A DNA stretch of 64,000 bases from Planococcus wigleyi (GTDB lineage: Bacteria > Bacillota > Bacilli > Bacillales_A > Planococcaceae). The first letter of the stretch is position 1. Each line of letters begins with the position of its first letter. The DNA lies in assembly GCF_014836985.1 (NCBI RefSeq), contig NZ_JACSPU010000001.1:245473-309472 (forward strand), in the 5' to 3' direction. The position numbers and the translations under genes are program-made. A model generated the notes under the pieces. The model saw nothing but the letters and a program-made list of their open reading frames with translations. It did not search any database and was not told the origin of the DNA. Below are positions 17,067 through 25,027 of this stretch, one piece after another.

Positions 17067-17629
17067 AGATTGTTGGCTTATCCGGTTCCCAAATTGGCTC
17101 GAAAACAAGAATCGCCATGGACGCCACCCTTAAAGTGATGGCGGAAAAATACCCGGAAGTGGAAACGGAATTGATTGACCTCGCAGACTACAAAATGGAA
17201 TTCAGCGATGGCCGGAACTATTTGGATTACAGTGGCGACACCGGCTATGTGACAAAGACCCTGATGGAAGCGGACGCCATCATCATCGGCACGCCGATTT
17301 TCCAGGCTTCGATTCCGGCAGCGTTGAAAAATATTTTTGACTTGCTTCCGGTCAATGCGTTCCGCGACAAAGTCGTCAGCATGCTGGTAACAGCAGGATC
17401 CGCCAAGCATTATTTGGTGGCGGACACCCAGTTGAAGCCGATTCTTGCGTACATGAAAGCGCAGATGGTGCAAACTTTTGTTTTCATTGAAGAAGTGGAT
17501 TTTCACCAGAAACAAATCATCAACCACGATGTGCTCATGCGCTTGGAGCGTTTGGCGGAAGATACGGTGGTCTTGACGGAAACGTTCACGAAGATCCGTG
17601 AGGAAAAAGAAGCGGAGTATGATTTTTAA
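17063..17629 (+). CDS. NAD(P)H-dependent FMN reductase
   Basis: A 188-residue flavodoxin-fold reductase. GLSGSQIGSKTRIAMDATL forms the FMN phosphate loop, and GTPIFQASIPAALKNIFDLL is the classic NADPH-dependent FMN reductase (SsuE/ArsH-like) motif. It starts within the ATGA overlap with the luciferase-like gene. The pair forms a two-component flavin monooxygenase. Confidence 0.92.
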   Translation: MKIVGLSGSQIGSKTRIAMDATLKVMAEKYPEVETELIDLADYKMEFSDGRNYLDYSGDTGYVTKTLMEADAIIIGTPIFQASIPAALKNIFDLLPVNAFRDKVVSMLVTAGSAKHYLVADTQLKPILAYMKAQMVQTFVFIEEVDFHQKQIINHDVLMRLERLAEDTVVLTETFTKIREEKEAEYDF

Positions 17630-17646
17630 TTGGATGGGATCACGAG

Positions 17647-17677
17647 AAAAGACGCCGGAAATTCGGCGTCTTTTTTT
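17647..17677 (+). terminator. Terminator after FMN reductase
   Basis: AAAGACGCCGGAAATTCGGCGTCTTTTTTT: perfect hairpin plus T run. Confidence 0.85.
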
Positions 17678-17706
17678 GATCTCTTCAGTACATGAGCTTC
17701 AAACGT

Positions 17707-18810
17707 TCAGAAATGTCCCTGATGGAATTCGTGGCTATGGTGACCTCGTTGTTTTCTCGCCAGTTTCACCAGAAACGCAGCAGCTGAAATGCCGATGGCT
17801 GGACCGTAGATGCCTCCCCAACGGAGAGGGATTTCTTTTGAACCGAAAGAAAGCGGCTGTTTCTTGCCATACGTGTAGGCGGTCAATTGATCCACCGTCG
17901 GCATCGCGGTATGGCCCGGCCGGACCATGGCATAAAACTCGTCGGTTAAATGCTCGACTTCATCCGCTACATTCATCAAATGGCCCATGACGTTTTCAAA
18001 GGTCGGACTCTTGGCGATTTTGCTGACCATTAAGACAAAGACCGGCTCGGGAATCCGCTCGATTGCCCGGATCCCAGGAGGCGTGATGGTGACTCCGGCA
18101 TTTTGAGTGGCCTGGAGTGCTTCATGCAATGCGCGTTTCAACAGCACATGGGCATCCCGTGTAGCGGCGAAATGTTCTTGGTCTGTATTGCACGCGTAAA
18201 CGGCTGGGGCCAGCGTCGGAATCAACAGAGCGACATGCGTCTTTAGCCAATCGTCCATGTCTGTCCGAATCTCCGCACGGAAGCCGCGCATCGAGCTCAG
18301 CACTTCTGCCACTTCACGTGTTCTGGCTGTCACGCTGCCGTCCACTTCGCCGATTGGCAAGGCCATCGGTTTCTTTTCTTCAACGGGCATCATGTGCATG
18401 ACATGCCCTTTCTTGAAGCCGCCGGGATGCGGAAAACCGGCCATGACCCGTTCTTTGCCGAGTGCGTCAATGAATTCCTGCTGCCCCGCTGCATTGTTCA
18501 TCATCAACAGAAACGTGGGGATGGTTTTATTGGCAGCCAAGGCAGGGAGAATCTCGGACACGCGATTTTTGCGCATCGGCACGATAACCAAATCATAATG
18601 GTCTTTTTCGTTCAAGTGGTCCACGACTGGCAGGTGTGTGACCGTCTGTTCGCCAGTTTCCGTGTTTTCGGTGACAATTCCGTACGTTTTCAATTCTTGC
18701 TGTCGCTCCTCGTGATCAAGCAGGGCAACCGAATGCCCTGCCTGTGCCAGGCGTTCAGCGAACAAGCTGCCGAAGGGCCCGACACCGTAGATCAGGATGT
18801 TCTTCTTCAT
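17707..18810 (-). CDS. Ketopantoate reductase-like (PanE/ApbA family) dehydrogenase
   Basis: A 367-residue protein with an N-terminal Rossmann fold (ILIYGVGPFGSLFAERLAQAG, residues 4-24), the VIVPMRKNRVSEILPAL segment and MMNNAAGQQEFIDALG (PanE-type N..G..e.l), with an extended C-terminal domain. True PanE enzymes are about 300 residues, so this longer member may reduce another 2-oxo acid substrate. I placed the start at ATG 18810 because GGAGGGATCCCC precedes it. An upstream in-frame ATG at 18942 lacks a ribosome site. Confidence 0.8.
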   Translation of the reverse strand: MKKNILIYGVGPFGSLFAERLAQAGHSVALLDHEERQQELKTYGIVTENTETGEQTVTHLPVVDHLNEKDHYDLVIVPMRKNRVSEILPALAANKTIPTFLLMMNNAAGQQEFIDALGKERVMAGFPHPGGFKKGHVMHMMPVEEKKPMALPIGEVDGSVTARTREVAEVLSSMRGFRAEIRTDMDDWLKTHVALLIPTLAPAVYACNTDQEHFAATRDAHVLLKRALHEALQATQNAGVTITPPGIRAIERIPEPVFVLMVSKIAKSPTFENVMGHLMNVADEVEHLTDEFYAMVRPGHTAMPTVDQLTAYTYGKKQPLSFGSKEIPLRWGGIYGPAIGISAAAFLVKLARKQRGHHSHEFHQGHF

Positions 18811-19262
18811 GGGGATCCCTCCTTTAACATGTTGGAAAGCGGCCATGGCTTGAGTGGTGGACCTCCTTTTCTTTAGAAAATGTGTTCTTCGCTTCAAGCT
18901 CAACGTATGAAGAGATATGTAAAGTTGGTCAGTTGCAGGCATTGATGTGATTCAGTATTCTACATGCGTGCTATTTATTTGATTTATTATATCATTTTCC
19001 AGGCCTGGAGTATTTCATGAAATCTCAGACTCGCCGCGAGGGTTGGCTCGCTTTTGATTCGATATGATTATGATATCAATCAATTTATAATTGAATATTC
19101 AGTTAAATTAAACTATGATGGTTGTAGTACTTTAAAACTAAGGAATTTACATAGTGGTTTAAAAGTTAAAGAGTTGAGAAGATCCCGTATGAGGATGCAG
19201 GACAATGAAAGGCTCTTCTTCTTGATCATTCAGAAGAAAGAAGCAGAAGGGGAAATGGAGGG
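18811..19262. other. Gap upstream of ketopantoate reductase-like gene
   Basis: Holds the ribosome site and presumed promoter of the minus-strand gene. A 70-codon frame at 19054-19266 has poor codon rhythm, no ribosome site and no recognisable product, so I do not call it a gene. Nothing else seen. Confidence 0.4.
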
Positions 19263-19349
19263 ATGAAAAGATTAGCGCTTCCGGCTTTATTGCTTGGCAT
19301 TATTGCCATTGGATTTTTAATTTTTTGGTTGGTTGGCCGATATCTATAG
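19263..19349 (+). CDS. Very small hydrophobic protein, 28 residues
   Basis: Reads KRLALPALLLGIIAIGFLIF plus a short end, a single membrane helix. GAAGGGGAAATGGAGG precedes ATG 19263 and a terminator follows at 19381. No homology claim can be made for such a short sequence. Confidence 0.35.
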   Translation: MKRLALPALLLGIIAIGFLIFWLVGRYL

Positions 19350-19380
19350 AGAATCCGTCATAATGAAGGAACAAGTAGAT

Positions 19381-19427
19381 AAAAGGGGTTTCCGAGAAGT
19401 TTTTTGATTCGGCAACCCCTTTTTTGT
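19381..19427. terminator. Terminator
   Basis: AAAAGGGGTTTCCGA pairs with TTCGGCAACCCCTTTTTT with one bulge, followed by a T run. Confidence 0.7.
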
Positions 19428-19799
19428 TTTGGATAGACGAATTGCGGTAGCGAATGGAGTTGTTCGTGTAGCGATCGGGGATGTGCAGGTAGAGATAGAA
19501 GTTGTACAGGTAGGAACGGTTAAAACTCTTGTAGAAAAAGCGAACACCCGGTTTGAAACGAAAAGGCGTGATAAAAGAGAAGTGGGAAGCGATATCGCGG
19601 TTGCTAATGAAAGCGAAAAAATGGTAACTTATAATTCGTTTTTGATGAATGATAAAATATTTATTTTGAGACTATAGTCACTCTGCGAGTTTGCTGTTAA
19701 ACTGAATTAGCTAACAATATTTGGATGTTGTTGCTTTAATGCTGTAAAAGTTATCAAAGGAAAAACTCGAAGGCGATAATTGAAAAAGGGGGATTTATT
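19428..19799. other. Gap before the Excalibur protein gene
   Basis: A frame at 19429-19677 has Val-rich, regular codons (VANGVVRVAIGDVQVEIEVV) but no ribosome site and no recognisable family, so its coding status is open. TTTGCTGTTAAACT at 19690-19703 recurs at 21825-21838 upstream of another secreted-protein gene and may be part of a promoter. Confidence 0.3.
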
Positions 19800-20075
19800 A
19801 TGAAAAAGATTGGTTTTGCTATTATGTCTTTAATGCTAGTAATGAGTTTCACAATCAGCGCAGCACCGATGCCGGCAGATGCTGCAGGCGTGAAGGCAAA
19901 GACGTATGCCAACTGTAAAGAAATCAATAAAAAATACAAAGGCGGCATTGCCAGTTCTTCCAAAGTGAAGAACAAAGGCGGCGCAACGAAATACAAGCCG
20001 TTTGTATCCAAAGCTCTGTACGAAGCGAATAAGAAGAGCGATCGGGATAAAGATTTGATTGCTTGCGAGCGATAA
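19800..20075 (+). CDS. Secreted Excalibur-domain protein
   Basis: A 91-residue protein with a Sec signal peptide (KKIGFAIMSLMLVMSFTISA, cleavage probably at ADA-AG near 27-29). The mature part contains TYANCKEINKKYKGGI and ends in SDRDKDLIACER, which is the Excalibur calcium-binding motif (D.D.D...CE) in slightly altered form (S.R.KD). Such domains are extracellular Ca2+ binders often next to nucleases. Its role is unknown. AAAGGGGG lies 7 bases before ATG. Confidence 0.85.
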   Translation: MKKIGFAIMSLMLVMSFTISAAPMPADAAGVKAKTYANCKEINKKYKGGIASSSKVKNKGGATKYKPFVSKALYEANKKSDRDKDLIACER

Positions 20076-20120
20076 AAAAGTGCCAGGCTCTTCTATGAGC
20101 GAGGAGCACCAATTATAGAA

Positions 20121-20169
20121 AAAAATGCCATCTTCGATGAAATCAGCAGATTTCGAAGATGGCATTTTT
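20121..20169 (+). terminator. Terminator after the Excalibur gene
   Basis: AAAAATGCCATCTTCGA...TCGAAGATGGCATTTTT, a long perfect hairpin. Confidence 0.85.
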
Positions 20170-20228
20170 GCGTTTAAAGAGAAGGATGAGGGCAGTTATA
20201 ATCTGTCCTTGTAGGCAGAACTCTCAAC

Positions 20229-20264
20229 AAAAAACATCCCAAAAAAGTTTTTGGGATGTTTTTT
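20229..20264 (-). terminator. Terminator of the TPR/HEPN gene
   Basis: AAAAACATCCCAAAAA / TTTTTGGGATGTTTTTT, just downstream of the stop of the minus-strand gene. Confidence 0.8.
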
Positions 20265-20268
20265 CTAT

Positions 20269-21642
20269 TTATTTCTTCTCCAAACCAATCGCAAACCCTA
20301 AGTAGCTCAAGGCATTGCGTGCTTTGAACAAATTGCTCATGGCCATGCGTTCGAGTTCGATCTGCGTCATCTGGTGCTTGCGGAGTTCGCCATCTTGGGC
20401 GATTTCTTCCTGCTTGGTGATGACTTGGACAAAGCTGCGTTCCATCTGGTCGCGGAGCTGCAGCGTCCGGATGGTGGCGACGTTCTGGACCTGGGACAGC
20501 TCGTAGCCGAAGATGTCCTTCGACAGCCAGAATAAGGCTTTCAGCGCACCGTTTTTGGTGTCGCGGATAAACGGCTTGAGCGAGTTTTTCATGTTTTCTT
20601 CCTCGAACCAGATGCGCTGCATGCCGGCGCGCGGGTCTTTCATGTCGAGCTTGTAATAATGGGCCACGAATTGAGCGGTTTTTGTGAACAGTGAGAACGA
20701 CTGGCGGTAGACGGTCTTCAACTGTTCGTTGCGTTCTGCGCTTGGTTTCTTTTCCTGTGCTTCGTATAAGTTCCAGCGCAACGCTGTGAATTCCGAAACC
20801 ATGGCGTCCATGAAGGTTTCGAGGAAGACGCCGCGTTCCTGGTCATTGGCTTCTTTGTGGCGGTAATTCAGCGTATCGATTTTCATGGTGCCTTTGGGAT
20901 CGATTTCATTGCCATCATTCAGAAGCAAACGGTGCTTGGCACACCAGTCACGGTACTCGCGTTCGTGGCCTTCGAAAAAGTTTGGCTTGTAGCTGCCGGT
21001 CATATCGATTGGCCCGATTTCCTCAAGCATCTTGACGGCGAGCTTCAGGCGGTCTGCATATAAGGCGCGGCCGTTGGTGTTGCTGATTTTCTCAGCGCCT
21101 TTGTCGAGCAAGTCGCGTGACAGGTGAAGCGCTTCGGCTTTCTGGTCTTTGTCGCGCAGGAACGTCGAATAAAACAATAGCCCCCAGCCGCGCTCAGCGT
21201 CTTTGCGCTCGTAGGATGGATCTTTCTCGGCTTCGATCATATCTTCCAAGACATCCAGCCCATCAAGTGAACGGCCTACATAAATCAACGCTTCTGCGTA
21301 GTTCAGGCAGATTTGATTCCAGATGGTGGTCGGCACTTTGGCGCGGAACTGAGCGTGCAAGCTTTCAAAGAGAAACAGCTGGCGCTGCTTCATTGGACTG
21401 TTCCAGTCTTTTTGAAGCTGGTGCTGGATTCCGAGTTGGCTGGTTTCCAATAGAATCGCCAGTGGATAGGAAGTTTGGCCATCCAGGCGTTTTTTCAAAT
21501 GGCTGATGATGTCGTTGAGCTTTGCCGGCTGTGTGCGGGTTTTCTGGAATTCCTGGAGCAACAGCTGTGCAGCTTGGTAGACTTCTTTTAAATCAAATTG
21601 CCCGTAATCGTCTGATTGGGCAATGTCCTGTAATGTTGACAT
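20269..21642 (-). CDS. TPR protein with LA2681-like HEPN domain
   Basis: A 457-residue protein. Residues 1-200 look like helical repeats (EALIYVGRSLDGLDVLEDMI). From about 225 the sequence follows the LA2681-like HEPN family: YRDWCAKHRLLLND, then FMDAMVSEFTALRWNLYEA, ALFWLSKDIFGYEL and a C-terminal FKARNALSYLGFAIGLEKK. HEPN ribonucleases carry an R-x(4-6)-H motif. Here the expected RN..EH at the end reads RNALSY, so the catalytic His seems replaced by Tyr and activity may be lost. Family members occur in defence and stress contexts. AGGAGGG precedes the ATG at 21642. Single gene. Confidence 0.68.
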   Translation of the reverse strand: MSTLQDIAQSDDYGQFDLKEVYQAAQLLLQEFQKTRTQPAKLNDIISHLKKRLDGQTSYPLAILLETSQLGIQHQLQKDWNSPMKQRQLFLFESLHAQFRAKVPTTIWNQICLNYAEALIYVGRSLDGLDVLEDMIEAEKDPSYERKDAERGWGLLFYSTFLRDKDQKAEALHLSRDLLDKGAEKISNTNGRALYADRLKLAVKMLEEIGPIDMTGSYKPNFFEGHEREYRDWCAKHRLLLNDGNEIDPKGTMKIDTLNYRHKEANDQERGVFLETFMDAMVSEFTALRWNLYEAQEKKPSAERNEQLKTVYRQSFSLFTKTAQFVAHYYKLDMKDPRAGMQRIWFEEENMKNSLKPFIRDTKNGALKALFWLSKDIFGYELSQVQNVATIRTLQLRDQMERSFVQVITKQEEIAQDGELRKHQMTQIELERMAMSNLFKARNALSYLGFAIGLEKK

Positions 21643-21824
21643 GGGAACCCTCCTTGAATAGGTGCTTCTTCTATTATTGTAACGAAGTGTGGGGCAGGGG
21701 TCACCCTTTGTTGTCGGAATTTTATGGTTTTCAGTTTTGGGAGTGGAGAATCAGATTTTAAAGGGAATTGACTGGTTTTAATAATATCTGAATTTTTAGT
21801 AATTTATAGAGGTATTCGTAAGAT

Positions 21825-21838
21825 TTTGCTGTTAAACT
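21825..21838 (+). promoter_or_regulatory. TTTGCTGTTAAACT motif shared with 19690
   Basis: Identical 14-base word about 40 bases upstream of the SLH gene start and about 100 bases upstream of the Excalibur gene. Possibly part of a common promoter or operator of these two secreted-protein genes. Confidence 0.25.
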
Positions 21839-21878
21839 AAGGTCAAGAAGCAAGCAATTAAACGGAGGAGTGACGAGC

Positions 21879-22940
21879 GTGAAAAAGCTGATGGGTGTGC
21901 TGGTCGTTGTGCTGTCGCTGTTTTTAGCCTTGCCTGTTGCCGCTGCTGCACCGGATTTGCCGCAGAATCACCAGTTTTATGAGGAAATGACTTATTTGAT
22001 GGAGAAAGGAGTGATTACGGGGTATACGGATGGCACGGTCCGTCCGGATCAACAAGTGACTCGTGCCGAAGCGACGGTCATGATCGGCCGACTGCAAGGG
22101 CTCGATGGGACGAAACGGGCGACGCCGTTCCGTGACGTGGCGGCTGGCCATTACGCCAGCGGCTATGTCGCCGGAGCGGCAGAAGCGGGCTATATCCTTG
22201 GATACGGGGACGGGACTTTTCTTCCCAATGCGCCGATCATCCGCGGGGATATGGCGCTGATTTTGGAGCGTGTCTTTGACCTTGCGTTTACGCTCAATCA
22301 GTCGTTTACGGATGTGCCGCAAAACGCTTATTACACAGGGGCTATCAGCAAGATCCTGGCGGCGAACATCACCATCGGTTATCCCGACAATACGTTTCGG
22401 CCGAAACAGGCTGTCACGCGCGGCCAGTTCTCTGCATTTCTCGCGCGCGCCTTGGAGCCGGAATTTAAAAACGATGCGACGATCGCCCGTTCCTACCAGA
22501 AAGACAAAACCAAAACTTACACGTATCACATGTCCGACGGAACAACAGCGGTCCACCGCTTTGTCGATGTGCCGGATCGCGGCGGGATGGCCTACGGATT
22601 CATGTGGACAGTCGAAGTGGATGGCGACACCTACGAATACATGGAGTTTGAAAGCCATCAGCTCTTCGCATTCGGCTATCCGTATTCCGAGTACGAGGTC
22701 GCACTCGTCTATCCGGTCCGAGTCGGCAAAACATTCAATGTGGGGTTAGGCGATGAAGTGATCATCCATACCATCACCGGTGTCAACAAAACCGTCGAGA
22801 CGCCATACAGTACATTCACCAACGCAACTGAAGTGACGACGCAGGATGGTCTGCGGTATTACATGGCGGAGGGCTTTTCAACGATTAAATCGATCAACGC
22901 GCAAGGGCGTGTGGAAAGTGAATTGGTGAGTGTGGAATAG
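21879..22940 (+). CDS. Secreted protein with three SLH motifs
   Basis: A 353-residue protein: signal peptide (KKLMGVLVVVLSLFLALPVA, cleavage after AAA), three SLH motifs at about 30-190 (ITGYTDGTVRPDQQVTRAEA, LGYGDGTFLPNAPIIRGDMA, IGYPDNTFRPKQAVTRGQFS), then a C-terminal beta-type domain of about 150 residues with no recognised family (MAYGFMWTVEVDGDTYEYME). Wall-anchored via SLH. I chose GTG 21879, 8 bases after GGAGGAG. A GTG at 21870 abuts the ribosome site. Confidence 0.9.
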   Translation: MKKLMGVLVVVLSLFLALPVAAAAPDLPQNHQFYEEMTYLMEKGVITGYTDGTVRPDQQVTRAEATVMIGRLQGLDGTKRATPFRDVAAGHYASGYVAGAAEAGYILGYGDGTFLPNAPIIRGDMALILERVFDLAFTLNQSFTDVPQNAYYTGAISKILAANITIGYPDNTFRPKQAVTRGQFSAFLARALEPEFKNDATIARSYQKDKTKTYTYHMSDGTTAVHRFVDVPDRGGMAYGFMWTVEVDGDTYEYMEFESHQLFAFGYPYSEYEVALVYPVRVGKTFNVGLGDEVIIHTITGVNKTVETPYSTFTNATEVTTQDGLRYYMAEGFSTIKSINAQGRVESELVSVE

Positions 22941-22955
22941 GACGGAATAGTGAGG

Positions 22956-22986
22956 AATTGTGTGCGTGCCTGGCACGCACACAATT
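22956..22986. repeat. GTGCCWGGCAC palindrome, copy 4
   Basis: Perfect arms AATTGTGTGCGTGCC and GGCACGCACACAATT around a central T. It borders the 20-base array on the left. Confidence 0.9.
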
Positions 22987-22992
22987 CAATTT

Positions 22993-23095
22993 GCGGAGTT
23001 ACGCACGTTCAAAGCAAAATACGCACGCTCAATATAAAATGCGTTTACTCAAAAAAACTTATGCACGTAAAAAAAGAAATACGCACGTTTGAGTT
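22993..23095. repeat. Array of five units with exact 20-base period
   Basis: The word ACGCACGTTC or a variant starts at 23001, 23021, 23041 (degenerate GCGTTTACTC), 23061 (ATGCACGTAA) and 23081, separated by A-rich 10-base spacers. It is enclosed by palindromes at 22956 and 23136. The 384-base gap between the SLH and nitroreductase genes holds nothing else except a promoter. Confidence 0.75.
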
Positions 23096-23135
23096 TCAAA
23101 ATTAGCAGCTAGTTAACTATTCGCCCTCAGGTTTA

Positions 23136-23157
23136 GGTGCCTGGCACGCACACAATT
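23136..23157. repeat. GTGCCWGGCAC palindrome, copy 5 (left arm short)
   Basis: GGTGCCTGGCACGCACACAA with a full right arm and truncated left arm. Confidence 0.75.
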
Positions 23158-23221
23158 ACCAGCCGCTCTGCGTATGCAGAGTAGGCTTTTTTTATGAATT
23201 CAATCTCTCAGTTCATATGAA

Positions 23222-23250
23222 TTGCATATTTTGTAAAGGCGTATTATATT
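23222..23250 (+). promoter_or_regulatory. Sigma-A-type promoter of the nitroreductase gene
   Basis: TTGCAT, 17-base spacer, TATATT, about 75 bases upstream of the start codon. Confidence 0.5.
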
Positions 23251-23324
23251 GTATGAGACATCAATCATTGACCCATCAATTATATGGGTTTGACAATCAG
23301 TAGATAAAAAGGAGTTTCGACAGT

Positions 23325-23963
23325 ATGCAAAAATTAAAAGTAACAAATGATTTCGATCAGATCGTCAACGGCCGCCGTTCGATCAAACTATATGACCCGA
23401 CGGTGAAAATTAGCCGTGAAGAAATGAGCGAAATCATCGCTCAGGCGTCCAGAGCACCGTCTTCGATCAACTTGCAGCCATGGCGCTTTCTCGTTATCGA
23501 CAGTGAAGAAGGAAAAGAAAAGTTGCTGCCTTTGGCTTCATTCAACAGCAATCAGGTCAAGACTTCTTCAGCGGTCATCGCCATTTTTGGAGATCTCAAT
23601 AATTTTGATTATGCCGAAGAGATTTTCGGCAAGGCAGTGGAACTGGGCTATATGCCTGCAGAAGTGAAGGAAATGCAATTGAACTATTTCACACCTCTGT
23701 TTGAAGGGATCAGCAAGGAACAAATGAAGGACACCGTTATGCTGGATTCGGGTCTTGTGGCCATGCAATTGATGCTGGTCGCCCGTTCGTACGGATACGA
23801 TACAAATCCAATCGGCGGATACGACAAAGAACAGATTGCTGAAGTATTCGGCATGGACAAAGAGCGCTATGTTCCGGTTATGCTCATTTCCATCGGCAAA
23901 GGGGTAAATGAAGGCTATCCTTCTTATCGCCTGCCGGTAGAGGCGATTACAACCTGGAGCTAA
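23325..23963 (+). CDS. Nitroreductase family protein
   Basis: A 212-residue FMN-dependent nitroreductase. FDQIVNGRRSIKLYDPTVKI at the N-terminus carries the RRS FMN phosphate-binding motif, then APSSINLQPWRFLVIDSEEG (flavin contact), and GLVAMQLMLVARSYGYDTNPIGGYD near the C-terminus. Enzymes of this group reduce nitro compounds, quinones or flavins with NAD(P)H in the cytoplasm. Ribosome site AAAAAGGAG precedes ATG 23325. The MarR gene downstream could regulate it. Confidence 0.93.
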   Translation: MQKLKVTNDFDQIVNGRRSIKLYDPTVKISREEMSEIIAQASRAPSSINLQPWRFLVIDSEEGKEKLLPLASFNSNQVKTSSAVIAIFGDLNNFDYAEEIFGKAVELGYMPAEVKEMQLNYFTPLFEGISKEQMKDTVMLDSGLVAMQLMLVARSYGYDTNPIGGYDKEQIAEVFGMDKERYVPVMLISIGKGVNEGYPSYRLPVEAITTWS

Positions 23964-24078
23964 ACCAGCGTTTATTTCAGGTGAATATGGTCCGTTGGTG
24001 TATACTCTTTAGTGACAGGTCAATGAATAGTGAACCGCGCTATCAACTGGCCTCAACGATCAGGTAGGAGGTCCCGTT

Positions 24079-24507
24079 ATGACGTGTTCATTTTCAAAAC
24101 AGGAACAAGTCCTGCAGCAGTTTAAAGGGCTCACCAACCAAGTCAGCCCCAAATTTGAACGGTGTACAGGCATCAGCGCATCACGCTATGAACTGCTGTC
24201 GCAGCTTTATCAAACAGATGAAATCAACCAATCGACCTTGCAGAAAGCCGTCAATATCGACGGCGCAGCCATTACGCGCCATTTGAAACAGCTGGAAGCC
24301 GGCGGAATGGTGGCAAGACGAAGAAATCCTGCAGATAATCGGGTGATTTTCGTCAGCTTGACGGAAGAAGGGCGCAAACAGATTGTCGAATACCGTAAAG
24401 AAAATATGGGATTTGTGAAGCAAATGCTCCATGATTTCACATCGGAGGAAGTAGACGTCTTGTCTGATATGCTGGACCGCATGCAACACAACATCGTTGA
24501 TTACTGA
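24079..24507 (+). CDS. MarR-family transcriptional regulator
   Basis: A 142-residue winged helix protein with the MarR core: ASRYELLSQLYQTDEINQST, then ITRHLKQLEAGGMVARRRNP and ADNRVIFVSLTEEGRKQI (wing DNR..). A Cys pair-like CSFSKQ...RCTGIS at the N-terminus (Cys3, Cys33) might sense oxidants. GTAGGAGG lies upstream. It is followed after 31 bases by an ABM monooxygenase and probably controls it. Confidence 0.92.
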   Translation: MTCSFSKQEQVLQQFKGLTNQVSPKFERCTGISASRYELLSQLYQTDEINQSTLQKAVNIDGAAITRHLKQLEAGGMVARRRNPADNRVIFVSLTEEGRKQIVEYRKENMGFVKQMLHDFTSEEVDVLSDMLDRMQHNIVDY

Positions 24508-24538
24508 TACAAAAACAGTAAAGGATAGGTGAGACTCA

Positions 24539-24835
24539 ATGATCATCATTCACGCCAACATGCAAGTAAAATTGGATCAAGAGCAGGAATTTCTTGAGGC
24601 AATCAAAGAACTTCTGCCAGCAACACGAGCGGAAGAAGGCAACATCAGCTACGAGTTGATGAAATCCATCGAGCAGGACGGCCATTACACAATGGTGGAA
24701 GTATGGAAAGACTTCGAAGCCACGACTGTCCACGGCAAAAGCGAACACTTCATGGCTTTCACTGACAAAGCAGCAGCGTTTATGGCTGCGCCAATGGAGT
24801 TGAAAGTGTTTAACGGAGAGACTGTCGAAATCTAA
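24539..24835 (+). CDS. Antibiotic biosynthesis monooxygenase (ABM) domain protein
   Basis: A 98-residue dimeric ferredoxin-like protein of the ABM/quinol monooxygenase (YgiN) type: HANMQVKLDQEQEFLEAIKE, EEGNISYELMKSIEQDGHYT, MVEVWKDFEATTVHGKSEHF. These act on quinols or small polyketide-like aromatics. It lies in one probable unit with the MarR gene (AAGGATAGGTGAG before ATG) and near the nitroreductase, suggesting a quinone or electrophile response module. Confidence 0.9.
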   Translation: MIIIHANMQVKLDQEQEFLEAIKELLPATRAEEGNISYELMKSIEQDGHYTMVEVWKDFEATTVHGKSEHFMAFTDKAAAFMAAPMELKVFNGETVEI

Positions 24836-24850
24836 ATTTATAAATTTGTA

Positions 24851-24882
24851 ATGCCGCTCTGCATTTTGCAGGGCGGTTTTTT
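24851..24882 (+). terminator. Terminator after ABM gene
   Basis: CCGCTCTGCATTTTGCAGGGCGG hairpin, then TTTTTT. Confidence 0.8.
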
Positions 24883-24901
24883 ATGTATGAGTTGTTTGGG
24901 A

Positions 24902-24932
24902 GTTGTTTGCGTGCCTGGCACGCAAACAATTT
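24902..24932. repeat. GTGCCWGGCAC palindrome, copy 6
   Basis: GTTGTTTGCGTGCC / GGCACGCAAACAATT with central T. It forms the left edge of the segment that is duplicated at 42109. Confidence 0.9.
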
Positions 24933-25027
24933 ACAAACAACTCAATAGTAAGCAAGCAGGTCGCTTTTGCACTGTCCATCGCCGTTTTTAGTATGATAAG
25001 CTAAAAAGAAAAACGGATGGTGAGTGG

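Noticed and set aside
16263..17108. 281-codon minus-strand frame opposite the luciferase-like gene
   Set aside because: His/Phe/Arg-rich shadow composition, no ribosome site, fully antisense to a recognised enzyme gene.
19054..19266. 70-codon frame ending at the start of the 28-residue gene
   Set aside because: No ribosome site, irregular codon use, and the right end coincides with the ribosome site of the next small gene.
22956..23157. Possible CRISPR array (regular repeats with variable spacers)
   Set aside because: The unit is only 20 bases with an approximately 10-base word, far too short for CRISPR. No cas genes and no conserved 24-37-base repeat. The same applies to the 21-base arrays.
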